NCBI GenBank assembly: GCA_900472785.1
Contig: UCJH01000022.1
Location: forward strand, 1 to 34,901
Direction: 5' to 3'
DNA: 34,901 nt
Source of the DNA: Hyphomicrobiales bacterium
GTDB lineage: Bacteria > Pseudomonadota > Alphaproteobacteria > Rhizobiales > Rhizobiaceae
A program made the translations under genes and the position numbers. Below the pieces are notes generated by a model, which saw nothing but the letters and a program-made list of their open reading frames with translations, did no database searches and was not told the origin of the DNA. Positions 1 through 7,210 of the stretch are shown piece after piece. Each line of letters opens with the position of its first letter. The stretch's first letter is position 1.

Positions 1-53
1 GGGCGCTGAAAGGTGTCACTTTTACTAACCAAACGCGGCAGCTTTCAGCGCCC
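1..53. repeat. Inverted repeat at the left window edge (12-bp arms)
   Basis: GGGCGCTGAAAG at 1-12 is matched by its exact reverse complement at 42-53, with 29 nt between. The arms may extend left beyond the window. There is no T-run on either side, so it is not a typical intrinsic terminator. Nothing else is recognised in 1-127; the VOC gene ends at 128 reading leftward into this region. Confidence 0.5.
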
Positions 54-127
54 CGTCCGATGCTCTTTGACAAACCACGGGCAGGCCTGCCGCGTGAACG
101 CACCCGCATACCCGGACCGGAATGCCG

Positions 128-523
128 TCAGACAGCCGGCGGCCGCTGGTCGTTGATCTCGATCCAGTAGAGATCGGGATCCTGTACATAGACCTGCCGG
201 AAACCGAGGCGATGATGGCCAATCTTGCCGGGATTGCCGGGCCAGTCTGTAAAAAGAATGCCGCGCTCGGTCAGATGGGCGACAAAGGCGTCGAAATCGG
301 CGGTGGAGACCGCGACATGCGTGTCCTTGGTCACATGCGTGGCGCCGAAATCGCCCTCGATCAGGTGGATGGCATCGCCGCCGCCGATCTCCAGCCACTG
401 CACCCCGGCGCTGCCCTCGCGCTCGATCGGCACGAAACCCATCACGTCTCGGTAGAACGCAACGCTGCGCTCGACATTGCGCACCAGGAGCGCGAAGTGA
501 TCGAGACCGAACCTGAAGCCCAT
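128..523 (-). CDS. VOC-family (glyoxalase/bleomycin-resistance fold) protein
   Basis: 131 aa, the size of a single vicinal-oxygen-chelate domain pair. The start LDHFALLVRNVERSVAFYRDVMGF is typical of the family: a metal-ligand-type His at residue 9, followed by the helix that precedes the FY..V.GF segment. The C-terminal half has a second beta-alpha unit ending in the DPDLYWIEI strand, where the family usually supplies its last metal-binding Glu. Members act as metal-dependent lyases, isomerases, dioxygenases or drug-binding proteins; the substrate cannot be told here. The start is well supported by GGGGAGG five nt upstream of the ATG. It stands alone, in the same direction as the downstream-numbered transpeptidase genes. 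Confidence 0.88.
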   Translation of the reverse strand: MGFRFGLDHFALLVRNVERSVAFYRDVMGFVPIEREGSAGVQWLEIGGGDAIHLIEGDFGATHVTKDTHVAVSTADFDAFVAHLTERGILFTDWPGNPGKIGHHRLGFRQVYVQDPDLYWIEINDQRPPAV

Positions 524-569
524 GATGTCCTCCCCTGACGCCCGGCTGTGGCAGATAAAAGCGGCCGCT

Positions 570-1622
570 TTACCGGCCGGAAAACGGATCGGCGAGCGCC
601 GCTTCCGGCCGGCTGATCGGATATTTGGTTGCCGAGATGCTGGCGGCCAGCCGCTTCGGCCCCTGCGTCTTCAAAAGCGCGCGGAAGCTCGGATGCATGC
701 CGCCGTCGGAATAGGCGTTCATCGAGGACATGGCCGGAACCGAAGCGGTGATCGCCGCATCGAGCTTGTGAGCTTCGGCATCGATCTTGGCGATGGCCTG
801 CGGCTCGAGCTGGTTGGTGGCCGGCGGGCATGCGGCCAGCGCATCGGCGGGCTCGCCATCGGCAAATTCGCGGTTGAAGACATAGCGGCCGCCGCAGACG
901 GAAACCTTCGGCTGGCGGTGCGTGACGGCGAAGGCGTCGTAGCCTTCCTTCATTGTCCGCCAGAAGCTCATATTGGGATCGCCGCGATGCTGCGCCATGT
1001 TGCCGGCGGTCATCCGGAAGGGATAGGCCTGCACCTGGAACCGGTCCTGTCCTGCCGAAAGCGCTTTCTCGACGATCGCGTAGATCTCGCCGACCCCCTG
1101 GTCGGTCATCGCATAGCAGCCCGAAGAGGAACAGGCGCCGTGCACCATCAGCGCCTCGCCGGTATAGCCGAGCGCCGATTCCAACTTGTTGGGATAGCCG
1201 AGGTTGAACGAGACGTAGAATTGCGAATTCGGATTCAGCATGCCCTTCGAGACATGATAGAAGCCTTCCGGCGCATGCCGGTCGCCGGCCTTGGTCTTCG
1301 GCCCGAGTTCGCCGGACCAGCGGCAGATCGGATAGGTCTTGAACAGCGCATAGGTTCCGGAGCGATCGACCTTCCAAACCTCCAGTTCGCTCTCCTGCTT
1401 GAAGATGCGCACCAGAACGGCGCTTTCCGGCGTCATGCCCTTCTTGGCCATCGCCGCCTTGACCTTGCCCGAAAGCTCTGGCGGCGCTTCGGAAATATCC
1501 TCGAGCGACATGCAGGCCGAAAGTGAAACGCCCATCGCCAGCACCGCGGCAGTCCGGGCGAGGACGCGGCGAGCGGCAAGGATGCGGTTCATAGCGCGAT
1601 AAAGGGCAGAAAAAGCGTGCAT
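570..1622 (-). CDS. L,D-transpeptidase (YkuD/YafK type), probable lipoprotein
   Basis: 350 aa from the chosen ATG. An N-terminal hydrophobic segment ends in a lipobox-like LSAC, so it is probably a lipoprotein facing the periplasm. The middle holds a YkuD catalytic core with the HGxxxSxGC motif: His about 161 and nucleophile Cys about 169 (HGACSSSGC), preceded by FKTYPICRWSGELGPK, typical of YafK-like enzymes. Such enzymes make or break 3-3 peptidoglycan cross-links or attach or detach proteins at diaminopimelate. About 150 residues of unassigned sequence follow the core. In-frame starts also exist at 1673 and 1592; none has a convincing ribosome-binding site, and 1622 was chosen for signal-peptide length. 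Another L,D-transpeptidase lies just upstream on the same strand. Confidence 0.85.
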   Translation of the reverse strand: MHAFSALYRAMNRILAARRVLARTAAVLAMGVSLSACMSLEDISEAPPELSGKVKAAMAKKGMTPESAVLVRIFKQESELEVWKVDRSGTYALFKTYPICRWSGELGPKTKAGDRHAPEGFYHVSKGMLNPNSQFYVSFNLGYPNKLESALGYTGEALMVHGACSSSGCYAMTDQGVGEIYAIVEKALSAGQDRFQVQAYPFRMTAGNMAQHRGDPNMSFWRTMKEGYDAFAVTHRQPKVSVCGGRYVFNREFADGEPADALAACPPATNQLEPQAIAKIDAEAHKLDAAITASVPAMSSMNAYSDGGMHPSFRALLKTQGPKRLAASISATKYPISRPEAALADPFSGR

Positions 1623-1703
1623 GGAAACTCTATGGATCCGAATCGCGACGAAGTTTTGTCGAGCAATCGACATTGTCCCGTCTTATGACATAGATTCCGC
1701 ATA

Positions 1704-1728
1704 TTCGGTTACCGCTTCGTTAACCGAA
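1704..1728. promoter_or_regulatory. Inverted repeat TTCGGTTA-N9-TAACCGAA upstream of the transpeptidase
   Basis: Perfect 8-bp arms at 1704-1711 and 1721-1728. They lie about 80-105 bp upstream of the chosen start of the YafK-type gene and downstream of the other transpeptidase. There is no T-run, so an operator or a simple RNA hairpin is more likely than a terminator. No regulator is known to me for it. Confidence 0.3.
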
Positions 1729-1746
1729 GGACCGGAAGAGCCGGAA

Positions 1747-1765
1747 ACGGGCGCCTGGCGCCCGT
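1747..1765 (-). terminator. Weak hairpin after the second L,D-transpeptidase
   Basis: ACGGGCG and CGCCCGT form a 7-bp GC-rich stem with a 5-nt loop, 14 bp beyond the stop codon at 1779. Only three T residues follow on the minus strand, so termination would be partial at best and read-through into the next transpeptidase gene is possible. Confidence 0.35.
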
Positions 1766-1778
1766 CCCAAGTCGATAT

Positions 1779-2543
1779 TTACTGGCGAACGACGATCTTC
1801 GCCTTGGCCGGAACGCGGCTGTAGAGGTCGATGATATCCTGATTGAGCAGCCGCACGCAGCCGGAAGACACGGCCTTGCCGATCGAGGTCCAGTCGGGAT
1901 TGCCGTGCAGCCGGTAAAGCGTGTCCTCGCCATTCTGGAAGATGTAGAGGGCGCGAGCGCCGAGCGGGTTCTTCAGCCCCGGCTCCATGCCGCCGTTCTC
2001 GATCGAATATTTCGCAAGCTGCGGCTGGCGGGCGACCATCTCGTTCGGCGGCTTCCAGCGCGGCCAAGTCTGGCGCCAGTGGATCACGCCGTCGCCCTGC
2101 CAGGAAAAGCCGTCGCGGCCGATGCCGACGCCGTAGCGCATTGCCGTGCCGCCGGGTTCGACCACATAAAGCAGTCGCGAGGGCGTATCGACGACGACCG
2201 TGCCCGGCGCCTCGCCGGTCGGATCGTCGACGCGCTGCCGGTAGTAGCGCGGATCGATCTGTTCGTAGGGCACCGCCGGGATCAGAAACCCGCCGTCGGA
2301 CACCGGACCGTACATGACGGAGAGTTCCGCGTCATCCGGTGCGCCGGTGAGACGGCGGCTGACGCCCGGGAGGGGAGCCGGGCGACCACGGATCGTGGGC
2401 GAGCAACCGGCAAGACCTGCAGTGGAAAGGCCTGCGGCGGAAAGGACGGCAAGGAAGCCGCGGCGCGACAAGGTGTGTTCGATCATGGGCTCCATCAATC
2501 TGCTTCGGCGACAAGTCCAGCCCGGCTGGGAAGAACGGGCCAT
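1779..2543 (-). CDS. L,D-transpeptidase (YkuD/ErfK type) with Tat-like lipoprotein signal
   Basis: 254 aa. The N-terminus carries SRRGFLAVL, a twin-arginine-like motif, then a hydrophobic stretch and the lipobox LAGC, so it is predicted to be exported and lipid-anchored. The C-terminal half is a YkuD domain: LYRLHGNPDWTSIG, then AVSSGCVRLLNQDI, giving the HG...S.GC signature with nucleophile Cys about residue 229. It should form 3-3 cross-links in peptidoglycan or anchor proteins to it. The start at 2543 has GGGGAGG nine nt upstream; internal ATGs at 2495 and 2486 would give a shorter signal but have poor ribosome-binding sites. It precedes the YafK-type gene on the same strand, with 156 bp between. 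Confidence 0.88.
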   Translation of the reverse strand: MARSSQPGWTCRRSRLMEPMIEHTLSRRGFLAVLSAAGLSTAGLAGCSPTIRGRPAPLPGVSRRLTGAPDDAELSVMYGPVSDGGFLIPAVPYEQIDPRYYRQRVDDPTGEAPGTVVVDTPSRLLYVVEPGGTAMRYGVGIGRDGFSWQGDGVIHWRQTWPRWKPPNEMVARQPQLAKYSIENGGMEPGLKNPLGARALYIFQNGEDTLYRLHGNPDWTSIGKAVSSGCVRLLNQDIIDLYSRVPAKAKIVVRQ

Positions 2544-2796
2544 GCCTGCGGACCTCCCCTGGAGAAGCCGCAGCCGAGACTATTGTTATGCAGACAATGA
2601 CGCCGCTTTCCAACGCGCAGGACGAGGAGATTCGCGCGCGGTCACCAGATTGTGATGGACCGTGTCCGCAAGGCCTCAATCCACATGGTGAAGCGCCGCT
2701 TTCTCCATGTCTCCGCATCCCCGCTCATGCCGCTCGTGCGATGATGTGCATTCGCCGGGACAGGCGCTATGGACCAAAAAGGAGACGCCGGTGAGA

Positions 2797-3213
2797 TTAA
2801 GACGGAATCAGGCCGACCGTTTCGGCGATCAGCAGCGTATCGACGAATTCCGTGAGATCGATGATCTTGCCATCCTTGAAGGTGAAGCGGTCGATATACT
2901 CGGTCTCGATTTCCCGTCCGGTCGGAACATAGCGAAGCACGCCGGTGCGGTGGGCAAAGACGGTATCGCCATCGATATGGAGACTTGGGGTTTTCATCCG
3001 CGACATGTCCCAGTCGGCAAACAATTGCTGGACGACGGCATCCAAAGCCTCCGGTTCGCTCACGCGCTGGCCCATCGCGGCCATCCTGCCGCTGGCGACG
3101 ATACAGAAGCTGACGTCCGGAGCGGCCCAGGACATTGCCTTCTCCCTGTCACCCGCCGCGCGCGCTTCATAAAACGCAGTGACTATCCCCTCAAGCGCTT
3201 TCCTGTCAGCCAT
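2797..3213 (-). CDS. NTF2/SnoaL-like fold protein
   Basis: 138 aa. The pattern is that of the NTF2-like alpha+beta cone: an N-terminal helix (IVTAFYEARAAGDREKAMSWAAPDVSF), then strands ending in HIDGDTVFAHRTGVLRYVPTGREIETEYIDRFTFKDGKIIDLTEFVDTLL. The paired phrase 'TGREIETEYIDRFTFKDGKIIDLTEF' is typical of SnoaL-type isomerase/ketosteroid-isomerase relatives. The reaction and ligand are not predictable. The start is supported by GGAGGGAGA shortly upstream. It is a single gene, divergent from the hypothetical gene at 3403. The 253 bp between its stop and the upstream end of the transpeptidase gene hold no convincing gene. Confidence 0.8.
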   Translation of the reverse strand: MADRKALEGIVTAFYEARAAGDREKAMSWAAPDVSFCIVASGRMAAMGQRVSEPEALDAVVQQLFADWDMSRMKTPSLHIDGDTVFAHRTGVLRYVPTGREIETEYIDRFTFKDGKIIDLTEFVDTLLIAETVGLIPS

Positions 3214-3325
3214 TCCGATCTCCCTCCGGTTGCAGTTGATTGTGGCATATTCGCCCTGCCCTGCAAGAGGGGTGATGGAGAAAGATATATATAAGTAAAA
3301 TTCAATTCAAAGGCAGTCACCCAAA

Positions 3326-3354
3326 TTGACGGAGCGGAAAAACATCGACCTTAA
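3326..3354 (+). promoter_or_regulatory. Candidate sigma70-type promoter for the 113-aa hypothetical gene
   Basis: TTGACG at 3326-3331, then a 17-bp spacer and a weak -10 (CCTTAA, or TTAAAA two bases on), about 50 bp upstream of the gene. The surrounding 3270-3360 stretch is unusually AT-rich for this window, as expected of a promoter. Assigned by eye only. Confidence 0.3.
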
Positions 3355-3402
3355 AAATGAAATTCCAAACCTCAGGAGACCCTTCGCGGGCATGTAATTG
3401 CA

Positions 3403-3744
3403 ATGAGCCAGGTCGTTACCATGTCAGCCAGCACGGCGGCTTACGCGGCGCAACCCCTTAAGCCGTCCGCGCGCGTGAGTGGCGACGGGCCTGCGGACGA
3501 GGCGATCACGCTTCTGTCGGCACGGCCGGCACAGGAAGCGGCCCTTATCCATCGCTCGGTCGCCGCTCTGCAAAATCCGACGGCGCTCTCTCTGATGCTG
3601 ATGAATGCCAAGGGCCGCATGCCGCAGGAAAGCCGCGCCGAAGCCCTGCGCCGCTACCGGGAAAACGAATGGGACGTGCCCGAGCCGGAGGAACAGCCTT
3701 CAGAAGCCGGTGACGAACTTCCTTCGCAGGACGAGGTGCTCTGA
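3403..3744 (+). CDS. Small hypothetical protein
   Basis: 113 aa, not recognised. No signal peptide or membrane segment. The N-terminal 35 residues are rich in Ala and Ser. The middle (DEAITLLSARPAQEAALIHRSVAALQNPTALSLMLMNAKGRM) looks helical, and the C-terminus is acidic with Pro/Glu runs (DVPEPEEQPSEAGDE). Composition and third-position G+C resemble neighbouring real genes, and a terminator-like hairpin follows its stop, so I think it is expressed. A second ATG at 3421 has an AGG-type ribosome-binding site and may be the true start. It converges with the copper gene pair. Confidence 0.6.
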   Translation: MSQVVTMSASTAAYAAQPLKPSARVSGDGPADEAITLLSARPAQEAALIHRSVAALQNPTALSLMLMNAKGRMPQESRAEALRRYRENEWDVPEPEEQPSEAGDELPSQDEVL

Positions 3745-3757
3745 AGGAAATGGTCGG

Positions 3758-3788
3758 AAAAAGCCGGCGGATCCGATGCGCCGGCTTT
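3758..3788. terminator. Probable bidirectional terminator between convergent genes
   Basis: AAAGCCGGCG (3760-3769) pairs with CGCCGGCTTT (3779-3788) around a 9-nt loop. On the minus strand the hairpin is followed by five T residues, which fits the end of the DUF1775-PCu(A)C gene (stop at 3808). On the plus strand only three T follow. Confidence 0.65.
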
Positions 3789-3807
3789 CATCGATTTTAT
3801 CCCGCGA

Positions 3808-4800
3808 TCACTTGTGCTTGTGCCCGCTTCCGCCGGCCGCGCCGACGGGCAACACGTAGTCGATCTTGCCGGCCTTCTCGAAGGTCAGCGTCACCGGCAC
3901 CGTTTCGCCGGCCGCAAAGGGCTTGGCCACCTCCATGAACATCAGGTGCAACCCGCCGGTCGTCAGTTCCACTGTTCCGCCGGCCGGAATCGCGATGCCG
4001 TCGTCGAGCTTGCGCATCTTCATGACGTCGTTTTCCATCGTCATCTCGTGCAGCTCGACCCGCCCCGCAGCCGGGCTCTCGACCGAAATCAGGCGGTCGG
4101 CGTGAGCACCGTCATTGCGGATGCTGAACCCGCCGCCGCCGACCTTGGCCCCCGGCAGCATCGCCTTGACGGCACCGCCCGAAATCTCCAGGTCGCCGAC
4201 CGTGACCGGCGTACCCTCTGCAGCCGGCGTTACAGCCATTCCTGCCATGGCAGCCATATGGTCGTGCTCTCCCGAGGCATCGGCTGGCATCACGGTCAAT
4301 GAGGGGGCCGGATGCTCGAGCGCGTGGGCATTCTGGCCCTCTGCCGGTATCTGGTCCCAGACAACCTGAGCGTCCGTGCCGCAAAGCTGCGTCACCGGAA
4401 AGGCGATCGTGGTCTGCTTGTCGAAACCCGAGATACGACCGCTAATCAGGAAGGTGTCGTAGTGCTCGTCCGACAGGTTGCCGCCCTTCCAGCGGATTTC
4501 CAGCGGACCGGCGCTCACCGGCTTGCCGTGATTGTCGTAGGTCTTTTGATAGTCGCCCTTGATGATCTCGAGCTCCCAGCCGGCCTTCGGTTGCGGCTTG
4601 GCGAAGACGAAACCTTCCGGCAGCTTGACCTGCACTTCGGTCGTCGGCTTGCCGTCGCAGCCGTGCGGAATCTGGATCACAGCCTTGAAGCTGCGCTCCG
4701 AGGTCGCGGTGTCGGTCTCCAGTGAAGCATGCGCATGCGCCATGCCGACGCCGGCAATCAGGAAGGCGGCGGCCAGAAGGCTGGAACGTGTCTGTGTCAT
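3808..4800 (-). CDS. DUF1775 (YcnI-like) - PCu(A)C copper chaperone fusion protein
   Basis: 330 aa. A signal peptide (to about residue 23) ends at AHAHASLE, leaving a His near the mature N-terminus, a hallmark of the YcnI/DUF1775 copper-binding domain, which runs to about residue 165. A His/Met-rich linker (SGEHDHMAAMAGMAV) joins it to a PCu(A)C domain at about 190-315, with HEMTMENDVMKM and GGLHLMFME supplying the His and Met ligands of the H..M...HxM copper site. The tail ends in HKHK. PCu(A)C proteins carry Cu(I) in the periplasm, typically to cytochrome oxidase CuA. The start has GGAGAG six nt upstream. It lies 96 bp downstream of a DUF2946-like gene on the same strand, probably one operon. 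Confidence 0.9.
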   Translation of the reverse strand: MTQTRSSLLAAAFLIAGVGMAHAHASLETDTATSERSFKAVIQIPHGCDGKPTTEVQVKLPEGFVFAKPQPKAGWELEIIKGDYQKTYDNHGKPVSAGPLEIRWKGGNLSDEHYDTFLISGRISGFDKQTTIAFPVTQLCGTDAQVVWDQIPAEGQNAHALEHPAPSLTVMPADASGEHDHMAAMAGMAVTPAAEGTPVTVGDLEISGGAVKAMLPGAKVGGGGFSIRNDGAHADRLISVESPAAGRVELHEMTMENDVMKMRKLDDGIAIPAGGTVELTTGGLHLMFMEVAKPFAAGETVPVTLTFEKAGKIDYVLPVGAAGGSGHKHK

Positions 4801-4896
4801 GAAATCTCTCCGGACCGGCTGCGCGGAATCCTCATGCGCGCCGGTCGATACCGCGTTTGCGGCCCAATGATCCGAATGGTGTAGGTGCAGTCGCGA

Positions 4897-5295
4897 TCAG
4901 ATAAGGACAGGTGGTCCATGCGAAGGCGGCAGCAGACGCGGATAGGCAATGACAGGCGCCGGAAGCTTCCGTGCCTCTGCGGGCTCGGCTTCGGAGCGGA
5001 CAAGAAGATAGCTTGTATCTGCGGGCAGTGGCAGAAGCGTGGAAGCCGACAGGCGGCACGCATCGCAGAGCGGCGGCTGGCCGTCGTGATGTCCGCCGTG
5101 GCGCGCATCACCGCTTAGACCATCCAGGCCGAAACAGATTTCGGCGATCGTTCCATCGGGCAGCACATAGTCTGACGCGATCCGCGGCGGAAGCTGGCCG
5201 GCAAGGACGGGCTGGTGGGCAAACGAAAGCAACAGCAGGGCGAGCGCCGCCAGCATGCGCACTCCCCTCTGCAATGTCGGTCGCGTCTTCGCCAT
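4897..5295 (-). CDS. DUF2946-like small exported protein
   Basis: 132 aa from the ATG at 5295, chosen because it places a good signal sequence at the N-terminus (VRMLAALALLLLSFAHQPVLA) and has GGGA upstream; the open frame reaches back to 5418. The mature part has ICFGLDG, a His-rich HGGHHDG and a CDAC motif (PPLCDACRLS), the pattern of DUF2946 proteins, which often accompany copper or cobalt handling genes. A metal-binding role is inferred from the CxxC, the His cluster and the neighbouring PCu(A)C fusion gene; no enzymatic role is known. It is divergent from the glycine-cleavage operon. Confidence 0.75.
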   Translation of the reverse strand: MAKTRPTLQRGVRMLAALALLLLSFAHQPVLAGQLPPRIASDYVLPDGTIAEICFGLDGLSGDARHGGHHDGQPPLCDACRLSASTLLPLPADTSYLLVRSEAEPAEARKLPAPVIAYPRLLPPSHGPPVLI

Positions 5296-5425
5296 GGTCG
5301 ATCCCGTGTTCACGAGTGGGTTATCGCGCCTGCCATAAAAATGCAAAGGCCGATTTGCCGCAGCATCGTCGGCACGCGGCTTGAATGAGGACGACAAAAA
5401 TCTGTTCGGACGCGACATTTTGCAC

Positions 5426-5454
5426 TTGCCAAAAACCGGCGATCACCGTTATCT
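5426..5454 (+). promoter_or_regulatory. Candidate promoter of the gcv operon
   Basis: TTGCCA (5426-5431), a 17-bp spacer and TTATCT (5449-5454) give a good housekeeping-type promoter. Transcription would begin near 5461, a few bases before the first conserved base of the glycine riboswitch, exactly where a riboswitch leader should start. Confidence 0.6.
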
Positions 5455-5468
5455 GAACCCGATCTTGT

Positions 5469-5620
5469 TGGGAGAATCCGGCTTCACGCCGGTGCCGAAG
5501 GAGCAACCGCCCCGGAAACTCTCAGGCCAAAGGACCAGCAAGGTGCCGGTAGGACTCTGGAGAGAAGCGTAGAACGCTCGCCGAAGGGATAACAATCTCA
5601 GGCAGACGGACAGAGGGGGC
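5469..5620 (+). ncRNA. Tandem glycine riboswitch
   Basis: Two glycine aptamers lie back to back upstream of gcvT. Aptamer 1 (about 5469-5565) shows GGGAGAA, GCCGAAGGAGCAA, GGAAACTCTCAGGCC, AAAGGACC and the closing GGACTCTGGAGAG. Aptamer 2 (about 5566-5620) opens with the small hairpin AGCG-TAGAA-CGCT, then GCCGAAGGGATAACAA, TCTCAGGCA and CGGACAGAGGGGG. These are the conserved blocks of the class. Glycine binding normally switches on glycine cleavage genes. Between the aptamers and the start codon there is no hairpin followed by a T-run, so control at translation initiation seems more likely than termination; the expression platform could not be resolved by eye. Confidence 0.93.
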
Positions 5621-5690
5621 TCGAAGACGCGGTGCCTGAGGCATTGCAGACGTGAGCCGGTGCGTTGCGCACCAGACCTGGAGGCCGGAC

Positions 5691-6830
5691 TTGGACGATC
5701 ACACATCCTTGAAACAGACGCCGCTGCATGACCTGCATCTGTCGCTTGGTGCCCGCATGGTGCCCTTCGCCGGCTATGACATGCCGGTGCAATATCCGGC
5801 CGGCGTGATGAAGGAGCATCTTTTCACCCGCACCTCCGCCGGCCTGTTCGATGTCTCGCATATGGGACAGGTGACCATCCGCCCGAAATCCGGCCGGCTC
5901 GAGGATGCGGCGCTGGCGCTCGAGCGCCTCGTTCCCGTCGATGTGCTGGGCCTTGCGGAAGGCCGCCAGCGCTACGGCCTGTTCACCAATGAGAACGGCG
6001 GCATCCTCGACGACCTGATGATCGCCAATCGCGGCGATCACCTCTTCCTCGTCGTCAATGCCTCCTGCAAGGAGGCGGACTTTACCCATCTGAAGACGCA
6101 TCTCAGCGATAGCTGCGATATCGAGATGCTTGAAGACCGGGCGCTGATCGCGCTGCAGGGGCCGCACGCCGAATGCGTGCTGGCTGAACTCTGGGCCGAT
6201 GTCGCCACCATGCGCTTCATGGATGTTGCCGAGGCGGCGCTGCACGATGTGCCCTGCATCATCTCCCGATCGGGTTACACCGGCGAGGACGGGTTCGAAA
6301 TTTCCATCCCCGCCGCCGATGCCGCCGATGTGACGCGCCGTATTCTGGAACACCCCGACGTCATGCCGATCGGCCTTGGCGCCCGCGATTCGCTCCGGCT
6401 CGAGGCCGGCCTGTGTCTCTACGGAAACGATATCGACACGGGCACGACGCCAGTCGAAGCGGCCCTGGAATGGGCACTGCAGAAAGTCCGGCGCAGCGGT
6501 GGCGCGCGTGCAGGAGGCTTTCCCGGAGCCGATCGCATCCTTGCCGATTTTGCGGATGGCGCCACGCGCCGCCGCGTCGGGTTGAAGCCCGAAGGCCGCG
6601 CGCCGGTTCGCGGCGGCGTCGCGCTCTTTGCAGATGCGGACGGCAAGACATCGGTCGGAACCGTAACATCTGGCGGTTTCGGACCGAGCGTCGATGGTCC
6701 CGTCGCCATAGGCTATGTCGATCAGGCCCATACCGCCGACGGCACCAAACTCTATGCGGAAGTCCGCGGCAAATACCTCACGGTTGCCGTCACCGCCCTG
6801 CCCTTCATAACCACAACCTACAAGCGCTGA
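5691..6830 (+). CDS. gcvT: Glycine cleavage system T protein (aminomethyltransferase)
   Basis: 379 aa from the TTG at 5691. It transfers the methylene group from the aminomethyl-lipoyl arm of GcvH to tetrahydrofolate, releasing ammonia. The N-terminal folate-binding domain begins [36 protein letters not shown] and continues with [21 protein letters not shown] and [22 protein letters not shown], the strongest family motifs, follow, and the C-terminal barrel has VTSGGFGPS. The start: a perfect GGAGG at 5680-5684 lies six nt before TTG 5691, and the family's sequence begins just there. The open frame extends to a GTG at 5652, but that would run into the leader RNA. First gene of gcvT-gcvH-gcvP, 17 bp before gcvH. 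Confidence 0.96.
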   Translation: MDDHTSLKQTPLHDLHLSLGARMVPFAGYDMPVQYPAGVMKEHLFTRTSAGLFDVSHMGQVTIRPKSGRLEDAALALERLVPVDVLGLAEGRQRYGLFTNENGGILDDLMIANRGDHLFLVVNASCKEADFTHLKTHLSDSCDIEMLEDRALIALQGPHAECVLAELWADVATMRFMDVAEAALHDVPCIISRSGYTGEDGFEISIPAADAADVTRRILEHPDVMPIGLGARDSLRLEAGLCLYGNDIDTGTTPVEAALEWALQKVRRSGGARAGGFPGADRILADFADGATRRRVGLKPEGRAPVRGGVALFADADGKTSVGTVTSGGFGPSVDGPVAIGYVDQAHTADGTKLYAEVRGKYLTVAVTALPFITTTYKR

Positions 6831-6847
6831 TCAGGAGAACCCGTCCG

Positions 6848-7210
6848 ATGCTGAAATTTACCGATGAACACGAGTGGCTGAAAATCGAAGACGGCGTTGC
6901 GACCGTCGGCATCACAAGCCATGCGGCCGAGCAACTGGGTGACCTGGTCTTTGTCGAACTGCCTGAGGCCGGAGCGACCTTCGCCAAGGGCGACAGCTCG
7001 GCGACCGTCGAATCCGTCAAGGCGGCGTCCGATGTCTATTGTCCGCTGGATGGCGAAATCGTCGAAGTGAACCCGGCGATCGTCGATGATCCCTCGCTGG
7101 TCAACAGCGATCCACAAGGAGCCGGCTGGTTCTTCAAACTGAAACTGTCCGATCCGTCCGCGGCCAACGCCCTTCTGGATGAATCCGCCTACAAGGAGCT
7201 GATCGCGTAA
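6848..7210 (+). CDS. gcvH: Glycine cleavage system H protein
   Basis: 120 aa, a normal length. This lipoyl carrier shuttles the aminomethyl group between GcvP, GcvT and lipoamide dehydrogenase. The lipoyl-attachment Lys is residue 58 in the motif [18 protein letters not shown]; the N-terminal [20 protein letters not shown] is typical. The ATG at 6848 has AGGAG upstream (6832-6836 region). Its stop codon overlaps the start of gcvP (TAATG), which implies translational coupling. Confidence 0.97.
   Translation: MLKFTDEHEWLKIEDGVATVGITSHAAEQLGDLVFVELPEAGATFAKGDSSATVESVKAASDVYCPLDGEIVEVNPAIVDDPSLVNSDPQGAGWFFKLKLSDPSAANALLDESAYKELIA

Noticed and set aside
2588..2794. 68-aa plus-strand ORF between the transpeptidase and NTF2-like genes
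   Set aside because: Composition unlike a real protein, no ribosome-binding site, no motif.
5598..6731. 377-aa minus-strand frame opposite gcvT
   Set aside because: Shadow of gcvT; also runs into the riboswitch leader.
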